Translations under genes and position numbers: made by a program
Notes under the pieces: generated by a model
Database searches by the model: none
Told to the model about the DNA's origin: nothing
Seen by the model: only the letters and a program-made list of their open reading frames with translations
Shown here: positions 22,533 through 31,676 of the stretch, piece after piece
Position numbering within the stretch: position 1 is the first letter of the stretch
Layout: each line of letters begins with the position of its first letter
From: DATGZX01 sp035296965
GTDB lineage: Bacteria; Planctomycetota; Planctomycetia; Gemmatales; Gemmataceae
Assembly (NCBI GenBank): GCA_035296965.1
Contig: DATGZX010000383.1
Coordinates: forward strand, 50,759-114,758
Direction: 5' to 3'
DNA length: 64,000 nucleotides

Positions 22533-23975
22533 ATGGTGCAGTTCCAGTGCAATGGGGCAAAAGTCACCGGTCCGCTTCCTCATTTCTGGGAGCACACGAT
22601 CGGCAGCGGGCATGCAACGCTGGCGCTGCGCGCCGACTGGCAAGAACAACTAAGACGCTGCCATCGCGAACTCGGCGTGCGCCATGTGCGCTTCCACGGG
22701 CTGCTGAACGACGACATGGGAACTCTCGTTTGCAAGAAACAAAAACTCATTTACTCGTTCTTCAACACCGACCGAATCTGGGATTTTCTCCTGTCGATCG
22801 GCATGAGACCGTTCGTCGAGCTGAGCTTCATGCCCGAAGCTCTTGCCTCCGGCGCGACAACGATCTTTCACTATCGAGGCAACGTCACGCCTCCCAAAGA
22901 CTACAAGCAGTGGGCGACGCTCATCGGCAAAATGGTTGCTCATTGGACGCGACAGTTCGGACCGGAGGAAGTGCGCCAGTGGTTCTTTGAGGTGTGGAAC
23001 GAACCCAACTTGAAGGAGTTCTGGACCGGCGGCCAGAATGCCTATTTCGAGCTCTACCGTTACACTGCGGAGGCCATCAAGGCAGTGGATGATCGTTACG
23101 TCGTCGGCGGCCCGGCGACCGCCAAGGAAGAGTGGATCGAAGAATTCCTCGGCTTCTGCGACAAGCACAGCCTGCCTGCGGACTTCATCAGCACGCATCA
23201 TTATCCCAACGACGTGCTTTGGCAAGAAGACCAGGACACGGAAACCCAGTTGGCGAACAGCCGGCGCGGCATCCTTCGCGAGTGGACCCAGGAGGCGCGG
23301 CGGCGCGCGGGCGACCGGCCCCTCTATTACACGGAATGGGCCTGTTCATCGAACCCGCGCTATCAATCCCATGATGAGCCCTATGCTGCCGCGTTCGTGG
23401 TCAAGACGATCATGGAGGCCAGGGGCCTGGTGGATGGTTACAGTTTTTGGACCTTTTCGGACATTTTCGAGGAAAGCTACTTCCCCTCGGTGCCGTTTCA
23501 TGGCGGCTTCGGGCTGCTGAATATCCATGGTATTCCCAAGCCGGCTTATCGCGCGTTCGAAATGCTCCACCGGCTCGGCAACGAATGTCTTCTCGTCGAG
23601 GGCACGCACGAAACGGTCGACGCCTGGGCTATCAAGGCCCCAAATGGAATCACGATCTTGTTGACAAATCACGCCTTGCCCCGCCAGCCGATCCAAACCC
23701 AAGGGGTGCGCATCGTGCTTACGGGGACACCGGCGCCCGGTTCGGCAATCGTCGAGCGCATCGACCGGGACCACGCGAATCCCAAGCTAGTCTGGCGAGA
23801 GATGGGCGAGCCGGAGTACCTGCGAATGGAAGAGGTCGAACACCTGCAGGAAGCCTCGCAGCTAGTCCATGAGCCACAATGCTGGAGTGTCCAGAACGGT
23901 GTGATCCATTTCGAAATGGAATTGCCACCCCATGCCGTCGCGGCGCTAACCGTGGAGTTCCCCAACAGGGAATAG
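22533..23975 (+). CDS. Glycoside hydrolase family 39-like (beta-xylosidase type)
   Basis: A 480-residue protein with a GH39-type (beta/alpha)8 pattern: RHVRFHGLLNDDMG near the N-terminus, FFEVWNEPNLKEFW (general acid/base Glu near residue 157), FISTHHYPND, and PLYYTEWACSSNPR (nucleophile Glu near 268). The C-terminal region is beta-rich. GH39 enzymes are mainly beta-xylosidases and alpha-L-iduronidases; the substrate cannot be told. No signal peptide is seen from the ATG at 22533 (GAAGGA site), so it may be intracellular and act on imported oligosaccharides. Confidence 0.87.
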   Translation: MVQFQCNGAKVTGPLPHFWEHTIGSGHATLALRADWQEQLRRCHRELGVRHVRFHGLLNDDMGTLVCKKQKLIYSFFNTDRIWDFLLSIGMRPFVELSFMPEALASGATTIFHYRGNVTPPKDYKQWATLIGKMVAHWTRQFGPEEVRQWFFEVWNEPNLKEFWTGGQNAYFELYRYTAEAIKAVDDRYVVGGPATAKEEWIEEFLGFCDKHSLPADFISTHHYPNDVLWQEDQDTETQLANSRRGILREWTQEARRRAGDRPLYYTEWACSSNPRYQSHDEPYAAAFVVKTIMEARGLVDGYSFWTFSDIFEESYFPSVPFHGGFGLLNIHGIPKPAYRAFEMLHRLGNECLLVEGTHETVDAWAIKAPNGITILLTNHALPRQPIQTQGVRIVLTGTPAPGSAIVERIDRDHANPKLVWREMGEPEYLRMEEVEHLQEASQLVHEPQCWSVQNGVIHFEMELPPHAVAALTVEFPNRE

Positions 23976-24301
23976 TAAGTAATTATTGCCAAATCGGCGC
24001 CGCCCTTAGCTCGGAGCTCAACCTTGGCATGTCGTTTGCGGGCTCCCTGATCGGCTGGCCAGTGGACTCTATGGGGTCAAACGAACTCGGGTCGAGAGAA
24101 GGCGGATCAAGCCCGGACAAGCCAATTTAAGACTTTACGGCCAGGTTGGACTTGTGAAACAATAAAGGGCCGAGAGGTACAGGCGCAATCCCCTGGCCTT
24201 AGATCCATCAACATTCATGAATTCCCAGACAGCGCGGGATGGCCAATCTCGGCAATGTATCAAGGCACAAATCAGGGGAGAGGGTAATCGAGGAGCCAAA
24301 G
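23976..24301. other. Intergenic, no gene recognised
   Basis: The 326 bases between the GH39 gene and the small 24302 gene have no recognisable coding frame, tRNA or strong repeat. Confidence 0.45.
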
Positions 24302-24559
24302 ATGGGAATGCACAGAAACGAATCGTTCGAGAATCAGACGGTCATTCTGGACGGCAACGAGTTCGATCACTGCGAAATGCGTCGCTGCAACTTGGTATAC
24401 AAGGGCCGCGAGCCGGTCAAGCTCGAACATTGTCAGCTCGCGGGCTGCACCTGGCAGTTCGAAGATGCCGCGCAACGCACCGTCATGATGCTTAAGGGCC
24501 TGTACCTGAACGGTCACGTCGGCAAGGAAATTGTCGATGCCATTTTCCGCAGCGTCTGA
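24302..24559 (+). CDS. Small conserved hypothetical protein, pentapeptide-like strand pattern
   Basis: An 85-residue protein from ATG 24302 with a GAGGAG site upstream. The sequence FENQTVILDGNEFDHCEMRR then CNLVYKGREPVKLEHCQLAG shows the alternating short strands and Cys/Asn turns of pentapeptide-like beta-helical proteins, too short for a full solenoid. The C-terminal third is helical (MMLKGLYLNGHVGKEIVDAI). No function can be assigned. Confidence 0.6.
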   Translation: MGMHRNESFENQTVILDGNEFDHCEMRRCNLVYKGREPVKLEHCQLAGCTWQFEDAAQRTVMMLKGLYLNGHVGKEIVDAIFRSV

Positions 24560-24676
24560 ACGCTCTGCCTCGATGCCGAGCATGGCTGACTGAGAGTGCG
24601 GGCGCGCCGCCTTCTTCTCCAGTCGCCACTGCTCGGCATCGGGCACTCGGGGTAAGCTATTTCACCCGCGGTCGGC

Positions 24677-25573
24677 TTACTTGGAATCCCCTTCCGTCTT
24701 CTTGCCATTCCTTTTTTCGCCGTGCGCGGCAAGGAACTCTTTCAGGCTCTTGATAAACTCCGGGCGACCGAAGGCGTTCATGTGATCCGCCCCATGAATC
24801 TCGACGATCTGGAGATCGGGCGTGTGCCCCCTCATCTCGTCAACACCTTTCTTGAGTGGGTCTTTATCGCCGATGAGCGCGAGTATCGGCAGCTTGGTGT
24901 TCTTCAAGTCATCCTCCGTGACCGCCAGGCCTTTCATCCCCCGGATCACGGCTGCAAGCGCGCTTGCGTCGTTCAAGCTCGAGATCACCCCGTTGATCGC
25001 TTTGAGTCTCTCTTCGGTCGGCTTGGGTTCCCCCGGTGGATTAAGCCTGATGAGCAATGGGATGATGCCTTTGCCGTGGTCCAGCGAATCCGCGAGCTCA
25101 TCCATGAACTTCTGATCGAAGTCTTTCGAAATGCCGGCGCCTCCCGTGGTGGCGGAAAGTATCCGTTCGGGATGCAATGCCACAAGCTTCAGCGTCATGA
25201 AGCCGCCCATCGAGTAGCCGACCAGGTGGGCCTTCTTGATCTTCAGATGGTCGAGCAGGCGGACGATATCCTCCGCCATCTCATTGCCGTACTTCTTGGG
25301 ATCGTGGGGTTTGTCGCTCTTACCATGGCCGCGGTTGTCGATCGTGATGACCTCGTAGTCCTTGGCCAGCGCTCCCGTCACGCCGGGAACGGTCCATTGG
25401 AAGGAACCATTGACGGCAAAGCCATGTATCAGCACCACCGGCTCGCCGTGCCCTTCGATGCGATAATGAATCTTTACGCCATTGGAATCGAAATACTGGT
25501 CCTGGGCCCGAAGACCATTGACAGGGAACAGGAGCAGACTGAAGACGATTGCCGGGAAGAGACGGCGTACCAT
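24677..25573 (-). CDS. Secreted alpha/beta hydrolase
   Basis: A 298-residue protein from ATG 25573 (AAAGGAGCT site). A signal peptide (VRRLFPAIVFSLLLFPVNGL) precedes an alpha/beta hydrolase fold: VVLIHGFAVNGSFQW (oxyanion), HLVGYSMGGFMTLKLVALHP (nucleophile Ser in GYSMG), LALIGDKDPL (Asp) and IHGADHMNAF (His). The complete triad implies an active esterase, lipase or haloperoxidase-like enzyme outside the cytoplasm. The tail is Lys-rich (EKRNGKKTEGDSK). The longer frame from 25612 lacks a ribosome site. Confidence 0.87.
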   Translation of the reverse strand: MVRRLFPAIVFSLLLFPVNGLRAQDQYFDSNGVKIHYRIEGHGEPVVLIHGFAVNGSFQWTVPGVTGALAKDYEVITIDNRGHGKSDKPHDPKKYGNEMAEDIVRLLDHLKIKKAHLVGYSMGGFMTLKLVALHPERILSATTGGAGISKDFDQKFMDELADSLDHGKGIIPLLIRLNPPGEPKPTEERLKAINGVISSLNDASALAAVIRGMKGLAVTEDDLKNTKLPILALIGDKDPLKKGVDEMRGHTPDLQIVEIHGADHMNAFGRPEFIKSLKEFLAAHGEKRNGKKTEGDSK

Positions 25574-25669
25574 GAGAGCTCCTTTCGCTACGCTACGATT
25601 TTCTAGAGACAATTGCCAAGGACCAACATTACCATTCGCGTCCCGTGATGACTATAAGGAACCGCCTGC

Positions 25670-26512
25670 CTACCTGCTCCTGCCCAGGAGCCAGGCGGTC
25701 GGAGCCATGATGAGACCCATGCCCAGCAGCGTAACGAAGTTGAACGAGCGTTGCCAAATTAGAACATCAAACCCCATGGCGAAGAGCACCTGGGACAGTC
25801 CGACCACCGAAACCCGGGCGGGTGCTCCCGCGGCAAACGCCTTGGTCAGGAAGAGCTGGCCAATGGTGGCGGCGGCCCCTACCGCCAGGAGCATGAGGAG
25901 AATGCGCTGATCGAGAATGCTCTCGGGTTCCTTCGTGCGGTCAAAGAGGTAGAGGGCAGCGACGGAGAAAAGCAGAGATACGCCCGAGAAGTGGGCAACG
26001 ATCGCCCGCGCGTCGACGTCGCGGATCTTGTGCAGACCAAGCATGGCGATGGCGGTGGTGAACGAACTCGACAGGGCGACCAGGCAAGCAAAATTGCCTT
26101 CCGCAATGTGCGGCTGCTGAATGAGACAGACCCCCACGATTCCGCTGACGACGCATACCCAGGCGCTGCCGCTGGGTCGCTCACGCAGGACGGGCCAGGA
26201 AAGGATAGCGACCCAGATGGGAAACATGTTCGTAAGAGTGAGCACGTCGGACACCGGCAGATGAGTAAACGCGAAGAATGTGCATATCAGGCTCAAGCTG
26301 CCGGCCAGGCTGCGCAGCCACAGCGTCGGCGTGGCCAGGATGACCAAGCGCGCACCGGCCATCAGAGCCAGCCCCGCCGCGAACACGAGAGCCAGAAATG
26401 CCCGAGCGATCGCGATCACCTGCCAGTCGCAGTCGGAGCCGAGGGCATGAATCAGGCTGCCCATTACCGCAAACGCGAAACTGCCGGAGAGCATCCAGAG
26501 GTAGGGCAACAT
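25670..26512 (-). CDS. EamA/DMT-family permease
   Basis: About 280 residues from ATG 26512, with ten predicted hydrophobic segments in two EamA-like halves (first LWMLSGSFAFAVMGSLIHAL; second FACLVALSSSFTTAIAMLGL). Motifs such as FFAFTHLPVSDVLTLTNMFP and ATIGQLFLTKAF are typical of drug/metabolite exporters. The substrate is unknown. The first 47 codons of the longer frame (to 26653) lack membrane character and are left out. Confidence 0.83.
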   Translation of the reverse strand: MLPYLWMLSGSFAFAVMGSLIHALGSDCDWQVIAIARAFLALVFAAGLALMAGARLVILATPTLWLRSLAGSLSLICTFFAFTHLPVSDVLTLTNMFPIWVAILSWPVLRERPSGSAWVCVVSGIVGVCLIQQPHIAEGNFACLVALSSSFTTAIAMLGLHKIRDVDARAIVAHFSGVSLLFSVAALYLFDRTKEPESILDQRILLMLLAVGAAATIGQLFLTKAFAAGAPARVSVVGLSQVLFAMGFDVLIWQRSFNFVTLLGMGLIMAPTAWLLGRSR

Positions 26513-26741
26513 TGGCTCTTTCTTCAATAATCTCTCCGCTAGGAATCGGTGGATGCAGCCAAGGGGATGCAATGTTTCTATCTGTTTTGGCGCGTTGCGG
26601 CTGCTCGGGAGCGACTGACGATGTGGGCCAGCACCCGGAGCGGGTTCGCTCACCTGACCGGAAAAAGTGAGTTCCCCGAGGTTTCACTCGGGCAATTCAC
26701 GCTCCCTGCGCGGAAAACCATGCAAGGTAATCCGCGGTTCT

Positions 26742-27668
26742 TCAGGCGGTGTGCTCCAGGATTTGGCGGATGTAGTCTCGAACGGGATGAATATCGATGC
26801 CGGTCGCAAGGTCGGCATTGGGGGAATTCTTCTGTTCGGGGCGCAGGTCAACCACGCACATACCGCGCGTCAAGTCGCCACGGGTTTCCACGTCGATGGA
26901 CACAGGCTTGATCGTAAAGACTTCCGGCAAGCTGACAGCCACCACCCCGAGGACGTCCTTGAGATAGAAGCCTTCCATGCCATAGAGGCTGGACGACATG
27001 CGAATTCCATGCGGAGCGATTTGGCGCAGGAAACGGCAAGCGCGCGACTCCGGAGCCGGCAGCTCGAGGAGGTCTGTCGGCGAAAAAATCAGCTTACGCG
27101 TCACGTCGAGCGGGAGGAGAGTGAGCGGTATGCCGCTGCGCAGCACCTGGCGCGCCGAGACCGGATCGCAGTAGAAATGATGCTCGGCAACTGCGCTGGC
27201 GTTTCCAGGTTCGCGCCAGGTCCCGCCGACACAAACCACGCGCTGGATCAGGGAAAGCAGCTCCGGATCGCGGTCAAACGCTCTGGCAAGGACCGTGAGC
27301 GGGCCAAGGACGACCACGGTAATGTCCTTGGGATGGAGGCGCACCAAATCGACCAGCAACTTGTCGCTCGAATGCAAGTGATGCAACTGGGCACAAGGGA
27401 AGGTGACGCCGCCCAGGCCACCCGGACCGTGCAGGCGGGATTCCTCGACATCGTATGCCACCGGCAAGGCAGCGCCGAGCCGCGGCCAGCGCGGCGGATC
27501 TATCTGTTCAATGAGGATCTGCACGTTTTTGGTCGCCTGCTCGGCAGAAATGTTTCCCGCCGAAGCGGCTAATCCAAGCACGTCAAGTTGCGGATCGTGC
27601 AGAGCCAGAGCGGTAGCGAACGCGCCATCAATTCCGGGGTCGGCAACCAGGACCACCTTGCGCAGCAT
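26742..27668 (-). CDS. Nucleoside hydrolase-like protein with altered calcium site
   Basis: A 308-residue IunH/nucleoside hydrolase-type protein, which in the family cleaves N-ribosidic bonds. The first motif reads VLVADPGIDGAFATALAL where the canonical form is D-x-DPGxDDAxA; here the first Asp is Val and the last calcium-binding Asp is Gly. VVVLGPLTVLARAF, VVCVGGTWREPGNASAVAEH and HFYCDPVSARQVL match the family, as does the late CVVDLRP. The loss of a metal ligand suggests altered or lost activity, or a subfamily with a different role. It lies upstream of the convergent trio on the minus strand; the ATG is at 27668. Confidence 0.8.
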   Translation of the reverse strand: MLRKVVLVADPGIDGAFATALALHDPQLDVLGLAASAGNISAEQATKNVQILIEQIDPPRWPRLGAALPVAYDVEESRLHGPGGLGGVTFPCAQLHHLHSSDKLLVDLVRLHPKDITVVVLGPLTVLARAFDRDPELLSLIQRVVCVGGTWREPGNASAVAEHHFYCDPVSARQVLRSGIPLTLLPLDVTRKLIFSPTDLLELPAPESRACRFLRQIAPHGIRMSSSLYGMEGFYLKDVLGVVAVSLPEVFTIKPVSIDVETRGDLTRGMCVVDLRPEQKNSPNADLATGIDIHPVRDYIRQILEHTA

Positions 27669-27773
27669 GGCAGGAACCCTTAGGAGCCTCGGCCGGCGGC
27701 CAAGGCAGTTTTGTGGCTAGCCGGATCCTTCGCAAGGGTCGCCGCTGACTTCCCTGCAATGGGAGAGCCGACT

Positions 27774-28859
27774 CTAAACGGCCTGAGAACTCGTCGGATC
27801 AGCCTCTATCGAACATGTTACCAGACGCTCGAGGACTTGGGATGCCCGACCGCTCGCCAGTGCCGCGCGGGCCTGCCGTACGCCCTCGGCCAAAGTGTCG
27901 ACGCGCTCGGCCGCCAGCAAGGCCGCGGCGGCATTGGCCAGCACAATGCGCGTTCCAGCTCCCTCCCGGTTGTCCAGGATTCCGCGGATCAGCGTTGCAC
28001 TTTCGGCCGGGCCCTGGATCACCAGGTCCTCCAGAGAACAGGGATCCAAACCAAAGTCGTTGGGTGTCCATTCCCAACTCTTGATCAGATTGCCCCGCAC
28101 CTCACGCACCCAGGTCGTCCCGGAGAGCGTCACTTCGTCCAGGCCGTCGGAGCCGCAGACGAGGAACGTTCGCCGCGTGCCCAAGCGCGCTACGGCCTCG
28201 GCCAGGCGATCGAGCATGTCGGCGTCCCCGACGCCAAGGAGCTGATAAGCAGCGCCGGCCGGGTTCGCCAGGGGGCCAAGGCAGTTGAAAAGCGTGCGCA
28301 TCCCCAGGCGACGACGCACAGGAGCGACGTGACGGAGAAGCGGGTGAAATTGCGGCGCAAAGCAGAACGCCAGGCCGGCGCGCTCCAGGCAGCGGCGCGG
28401 CCAGGCCAGGCCTTCCTCGATCGTAATGCCCAGGGCCAAGAGGACATCGCCGCTGCCGCTTCGGCTCGAGACGGCTCGATTGCCGTGCTTGGCGACCGGC
28501 ACGCCCGCGCCGGCTGCCACCAGTGCCGCCGCGGTGCTGATGTTGAAAGTGCCTGTCGCATCGCCGCCGGTGCCGCAGGTGTCGAGCAGGTCGTCACGGC
28601 CCGTCTCAAAGCGGATCATGTGCTCGCGGAGCACGAGCGCCGCCGTCGCGATCTCGCCGGCCGACTCGCCTTTGACACACAACGCGGCCAGAAACGCCGC
28701 CACCTCCATGTCCTGCCACCTGCCCAGAAGCATCTCTTCCAAACTGCTGCGCATTAGTCGATCAGTGAGATCTTTGCGCTTCACCACCACGGCCATCGCC
28801 TCGAGAAACGTTGGCGTGGTGGAGCCTGCGCCAGCTGAAGTCAGCGCGTGTTCGCTCAT
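27774..28859 (-). CDS. trpD: Anthranilate phosphoribosyltransferase
   Basis: A 361-residue TrpD: transfers phosphoribosyl from PRPP to anthranilate, the second step of the tryptophan branch, in the cytoplasm. Signatures are LLDTCGTGGDATGTFNIST (PRPP-binding glycine loop), VAKHGNRAVSSRSGSGDVL, RTLFNCLGPLANPAGA and CGSDGLDEVTLSG, with the metal-binding Asp-Glu pair. Length fits. No other trp gene is adjacent. The start ATG 28859 has only a weak ribosome site. Confidence 0.95.
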   Translation of the reverse strand: MSEHALTSAGAGSTTPTFLEAMAVVVKRKDLTDRLMRSSLEEMLLGRWQDMEVAAFLAALCVKGESAGEIATAALVLREHMIRFETGRDDLLDTCGTGGDATGTFNISTAAALVAAGAGVPVAKHGNRAVSSRSGSGDVLLALGITIEEGLAWPRRCLERAGLAFCFAPQFHPLLRHVAPVRRRLGMRTLFNCLGPLANPAGAAYQLLGVGDADMLDRLAEAVARLGTRRTFLVCGSDGLDEVTLSGTTWVREVRGNLIKSWEWTPNDFGLDPCSLEDLVIQGPAESATLIRGILDNREGAGTRIVLANAAAALLAAERVDTLAEGVRQARAALASGRASQVLERLVTCSIEADPTSSQAV

Positions 28860-28943
28860 AATCGCATCACGACAGTGCGGATACGTTTGACCTTTGCCGT
28901 TGCCTTAGCGAGGATTCCTCTTTCCTTGTGTACGGCTGTCTAA

Positions 28944-28975
28944 TATACTAAGGTTCACATCGACAGGTGTCGATG
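28944..28975 (+). promoter_or_regulatory. lexA promoter region with candidate LexA operator
   Basis: A TATACT box at 28944-28949 is followed at 28958-28975 by CATCGACAGGTGTCGATG, two perfect 8-base arms around GG. It is the strongest small palindrome upstream of lexA and lies where a repressor would block transcription starting near 28956. The start codon follows about 90 bases later. No clear -35 hexamer was found. Confidence 0.5.
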
Positions 28976-29066
28976 AGTTACTCGGGACGTGCTGGGCGGG
29001 GTCCGAGGGCATTGGTTGTCTTCGGCGCGGCATGCTCCGGGCTCCATTTTCCCACGGAGGTCAATC

Positions 29067-29672
29067 ATGCCCGATTTTAGCACCTTGACGGAACGGCAGC
29101 GGGAGATTTACGACTTTATCCGGGACAAGATCGAAAATCGGGGCTATGGACCCACGGTGCGCGAGATCGGCTTGGCGTTCGACATTCGCTCCCCGAACGG
29201 GGTGATGTGCCATCTGAAGGCCCTGGAAAAGAAGGAAATGATCAAGCGTGAGGGCTTCTCGGCTCGCGCTATTCAGCTCGTTGACCACCATCCTCATTCG
29301 GGCGGGCTGCCCTATTACGGTCTCGTCGCCGCGGGCGCGCCAACTGCCACGGGACAGGTGGAAGAACGCCTGGAGTTCAACGATGTCCTCGGAGGGCCGG
29401 ACCATTACGTCCTGAAGGTGAACGGCCAGTCCATGATCGAGGACCACATTGAGGATGGGGATTTCGTCGTCATTCGTAAGGCCCAGCAAGCCGAGAACGG
29501 CCAGCGCGTTGTCGCCATGATTAACGATGAAGTGACCTTGAAGCGCTATTATCGCGAGAAGAATCGCATTCGCCTGGAGCCGGCCAATCAGACTATGGAA
29601 CCGATCTACGTGAACCCGGAGGAAGATTCGCACATTCTTGGAGTGCTCGTTGGCGTCATGCGAAAGTGCTAG
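29067..29672 (+). CDS. lexA: LexA repressor
   Basis: A 201-residue LexA: SOS-response repressor that self-cleaves when RecA filaments form. The N-terminal winged HTH (TERQREIYDFIRDKIENRGY, then PTVREIGLAF) binds DNA; the S24 peptidase half has the cleavage site Ala89-Gly90 (LVAAGAPT), nucleophile Ser122 (NGQSMIEDHI) and general base Lys159 (EVTLKRYY). All three are present, so self-cleavage should work. The ATG has a CGGAGG site. A palindrome at 28958-28975 is a candidate autoregulatory operator. Confidence 0.95.
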   Translation: MPDFSTLTERQREIYDFIRDKIENRGYGPTVREIGLAFDIRSPNGVMCHLKALEKKEMIKREGFSARAIQLVDHHPHSGGLPYYGLVAAGAPTATGQVEERLEFNDVLGGPDHYVLKVNGQSMIEDHIEDGDFVVIRKAQQAENGQRVVAMINDEVTLKRYYREKNRIRLEPANQTMEPIYVNPEEDSHILGVLVGVMRKC

Positions 29673-29673
29673 A

Positions 29674-29773
29674 TGACCGTGCGAGATTCCGCAGTAGGTC
29701 AGGTTTCCAACCTGACCGGACAGATTGGGAAATCTGTCCTACGCCGCTGCCGAATCAAGCATGGTGATATAGA
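29674..29773 (+). repeat. About 100-bp structured repeat after a stop codon, copy 1
   Basis: The element starts at the lexA stop codon. It can fold into an outer stem (ACCGTGCG ... AGCATGGT) and two inner hairpins: AGGTCAGGTTTCCAACCTGACC and GACAGATTGGGAAATCTGTC, a cloverleaf-like shape. Near-identical copies follow the stop codons of the 48372 and 51805 genes. The placement suggests a transcript-end or 3'-UTR element. It does not code. Confidence 0.75.
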
Positions 29774-29843
29774 TGCGAGTCCTGGTCGATTCTAGACGGG
29801 ATTCAGAGTGCCAGGCAACATTGCGCGCTTGGTACGGACTGGC

Positions 29844-30755
29844 TCAGGCGGCTAATCTGTCGATTTGATCGACAATTGCGAGGTTCACGCGCGCGTTGCG
29901 TTCGGCTGCGTCCGCGGGATCGACCGCGAGCGCAGGATGTTCTGTCCAGTGCATGAAGTGCCTTAGCCACCCGCGTAGGACGACGGGCGACCAGTCCCCC
30001 AACACGTCCATCGCCGCCAGCTTTTCACCTGCGCAGCGCAGAACTGCGCTCAGAACCAGGAACACCTCGTCGAGCGCCAGGTGGCCGGAATCCCAGTTCA
30101 CCACCCCCTCTTGGACCGTCATCACATCCTTGTCCAGCGATATGTACACGGGCCGGCTTGCCAGGTCTGCCCGATAGAGATCCAGCAGTTGCTCGATCCG
30201 CTCGAATGTCAGAGCGGTTTGTCCAGGGAGCCTCAGGGGCTCGTTCCTCACTGCGCGCCACGATCGGCGCTCAAACCGTCGCACACCTGGAATGACGATG
30301 ATTTTCTCGGTACGAAGCAGATGCCAGGGCGCCATCGACTGATAGTAGTTGTCGAAATCAACGTCGCCGCCGATATGGTAGATCCTCTCGACCTGGGGAA
30401 GCCTGGCAGCATGGTACAGCCAGGTGCCGCAGTGCATGAACGGCACGCCACGCATCCAGTCAGGGTGATTATCGAGCACCACGAGGCTCACGGGCGTCTT
30501 TACGGCGCCAAGCAGCGCCAGGCTGACGTGATGAAAGTCCCCGGAACCGCAGAATGTGATCGTACGCTCGCCATTCGCGTGGGCATCGGCCAATTGAGCG
30601 AGCGCCTCTTCGAATTTGCGAAAGCGGCCGAAGCTACATGCCATGCGAATGCGCGGTCCCCACTCTTGGGCGGGAAGTACAGCCGGCCGATGCCGAGCAA
30701 CGAATGCTTCCTGACTGCGGACGCTGCCGTCCAGATCTAAAATGCGGACACCCAT
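29844..30755 (-). CDS. Arginase/ureohydrolase-fold protein
   Basis: About 303 residues from ATG 30755 (the GTG at 30824 has no better support). Ureohydrolase-like metal motifs are visible: FCGSGDFHHVSLALL, VVLDNHPDWM and PVYISLDKDVMTVQ, with Asp/His ligands in the positions of arginase-type binuclear sites. Overall length is similar to arginase, but loops such as HCGTWLYHAARLPQVER differ, so the substrate is uncertain. It is likely cytoplasmic. It is divergent from the secreted YHS gene. Confidence 0.68.
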   Translation of the reverse strand: MGVRILDLDGSVRSQEAFVARHRPAVLPAQEWGPRIRMACSFGRFRKFEEALAQLADAHANGERTITFCGSGDFHHVSLALLGAVKTPVSLVVLDNHPDWMRGVPFMHCGTWLYHAARLPQVERIYHIGGDVDFDNYYQSMAPWHLLRTEKIIVIPGVRRFERRSWRAVRNEPLRLPGQTALTFERIEQLLDLYRADLASRPVYISLDKDVMTVQEGVVNWDSGHLALDEVFLVLSAVLRCAGEKLAAMDVLGDWSPVVLRGWLRHFMHWTEHPALAVDPADAAERNARVNLAIVDQIDRLAA

Positions 30756-30941
30756 GCGAATTCGTGCCTCATGCTCGGTGGCCCGTTGCGGTGGCCTGAA
30801 TGTAGCAAGCGTCCCGAACCGCACAAGACGAAGATTTCTTTCATCGAATGTCGAACATTTGCGACTGAAGAGCCCTTCGATTCATGGTATCGTCTACAGT
30901 AGGTTTTCGGACCTTCCATCGTGCGTCGAAGGGGACGTCCC

Positions 30942-31676
30942 ATGCGTTGGCTCAAAACGGGTGCGTGCTTGGCCCTGCTCCTTCCATGGGCTGTAGCCAG
31001 CTTTGGCGCGGACGAGGTCGCCAAACCACGGCCTGTCGAAGCGCTTCGCGGGCTGAACGATCTGATTGGATCTTGGCGCGGCATCGGCACGCCGGAAGGG
31101 ACGCGCGAGCAAAAGCAGCGCGGCTTCTGGACGGAGACGATCGCCTGGAGCTGGCAATTCAAGGATGGGGACGCCTGGCTCAAAGCATCTTTCGACAAGG
31201 GCAAATACTTCAGCAGCGGCGAGCTGCGCTATCTGCCCAAGGGAGAACTCTACCAGCTCACGCTGGTCACGCCCGCGAAGGAGGCACAAGTCTTCCAGGG
31301 CAAACTGAAGAATCATCAGCTCCTTCTTGAGCGGGAAAATCACGATAAGAAACAGTCCGAGCGGTTTGTTCTGAGCCTCCTGCATTCGAACCGTTTTCTG
31401 TATCGCTTTGAGGTGAAGCCCCAGGAGAGATCGGTGTTCAGCCGGCTCTATGAAGTGGGCGCCACCAAGGAAGGCGAGGCGTTTGCCGGCTCAGGCGACG
31501 CGACCCCTGCATGCGTGGTTACCGGCGGCAAGGGAACCATCAAGATTAGCTACAAGGGAGAGACCTTTTACGTCTGCTGCACCGGCTGCCGGGACGCATT
31601 TAAGGACAATCCGGAAAAGTTCATCAAGGAATACCAGGAGCGTAAGGCCGAGGAAGCCAAGAGCAAGAAACGCTGA
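30942..31676 (+). CDS. Secreted protein with C-terminal YHS/TRASH-like metal site
   Basis: About 244 residues from ATG 30942. A signal peptide (RWLKTGACLALLLPWAVASF) is followed by a beta-rich middle domain (RGFWTETIAWSWQFKDGDAW ...) and a C-terminal YHS/TRASH-like domain: CVVTGGKGTIKISYKGETFY then VCCTGCRDAFKDNPEKFIKE. The cysteines in CCTGC fit a metal-binding site, for copper or another metal. The tail is Lys-rich (EEAKSKKR). It is probably extracytoplasmic. Exact role is unknown. Confidence 0.72.
   Translation: MRWLKTGACLALLLPWAVASFGADEVAKPRPVEALRGLNDLIGSWRGIGTPEGTREQKQRGFWTETIAWSWQFKDGDAWLKASFDKGKYFSSGELRYLPKGELYQLTLVTPAKEAQVFQGKLKNHQLLLERENHDKKQSERFVLSLLHSNRFLYRFEVKPQERSVFSRLYEVGATKEGEAFAGSGDATPACVVTGGKGTIKISYKGETFYVCCTGCRDAFKDNPEKFIKEYQERKAEEAKSKKR

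Noticed and set aside
26667..27572. Plus-strand frame opposite the nucleoside hydrolase gene
   Set aside because: Shadow of the real gene on the other strand.
27711..28757. Plus-strand frame opposite trpD
   Set aside because: Shadow of trpD.
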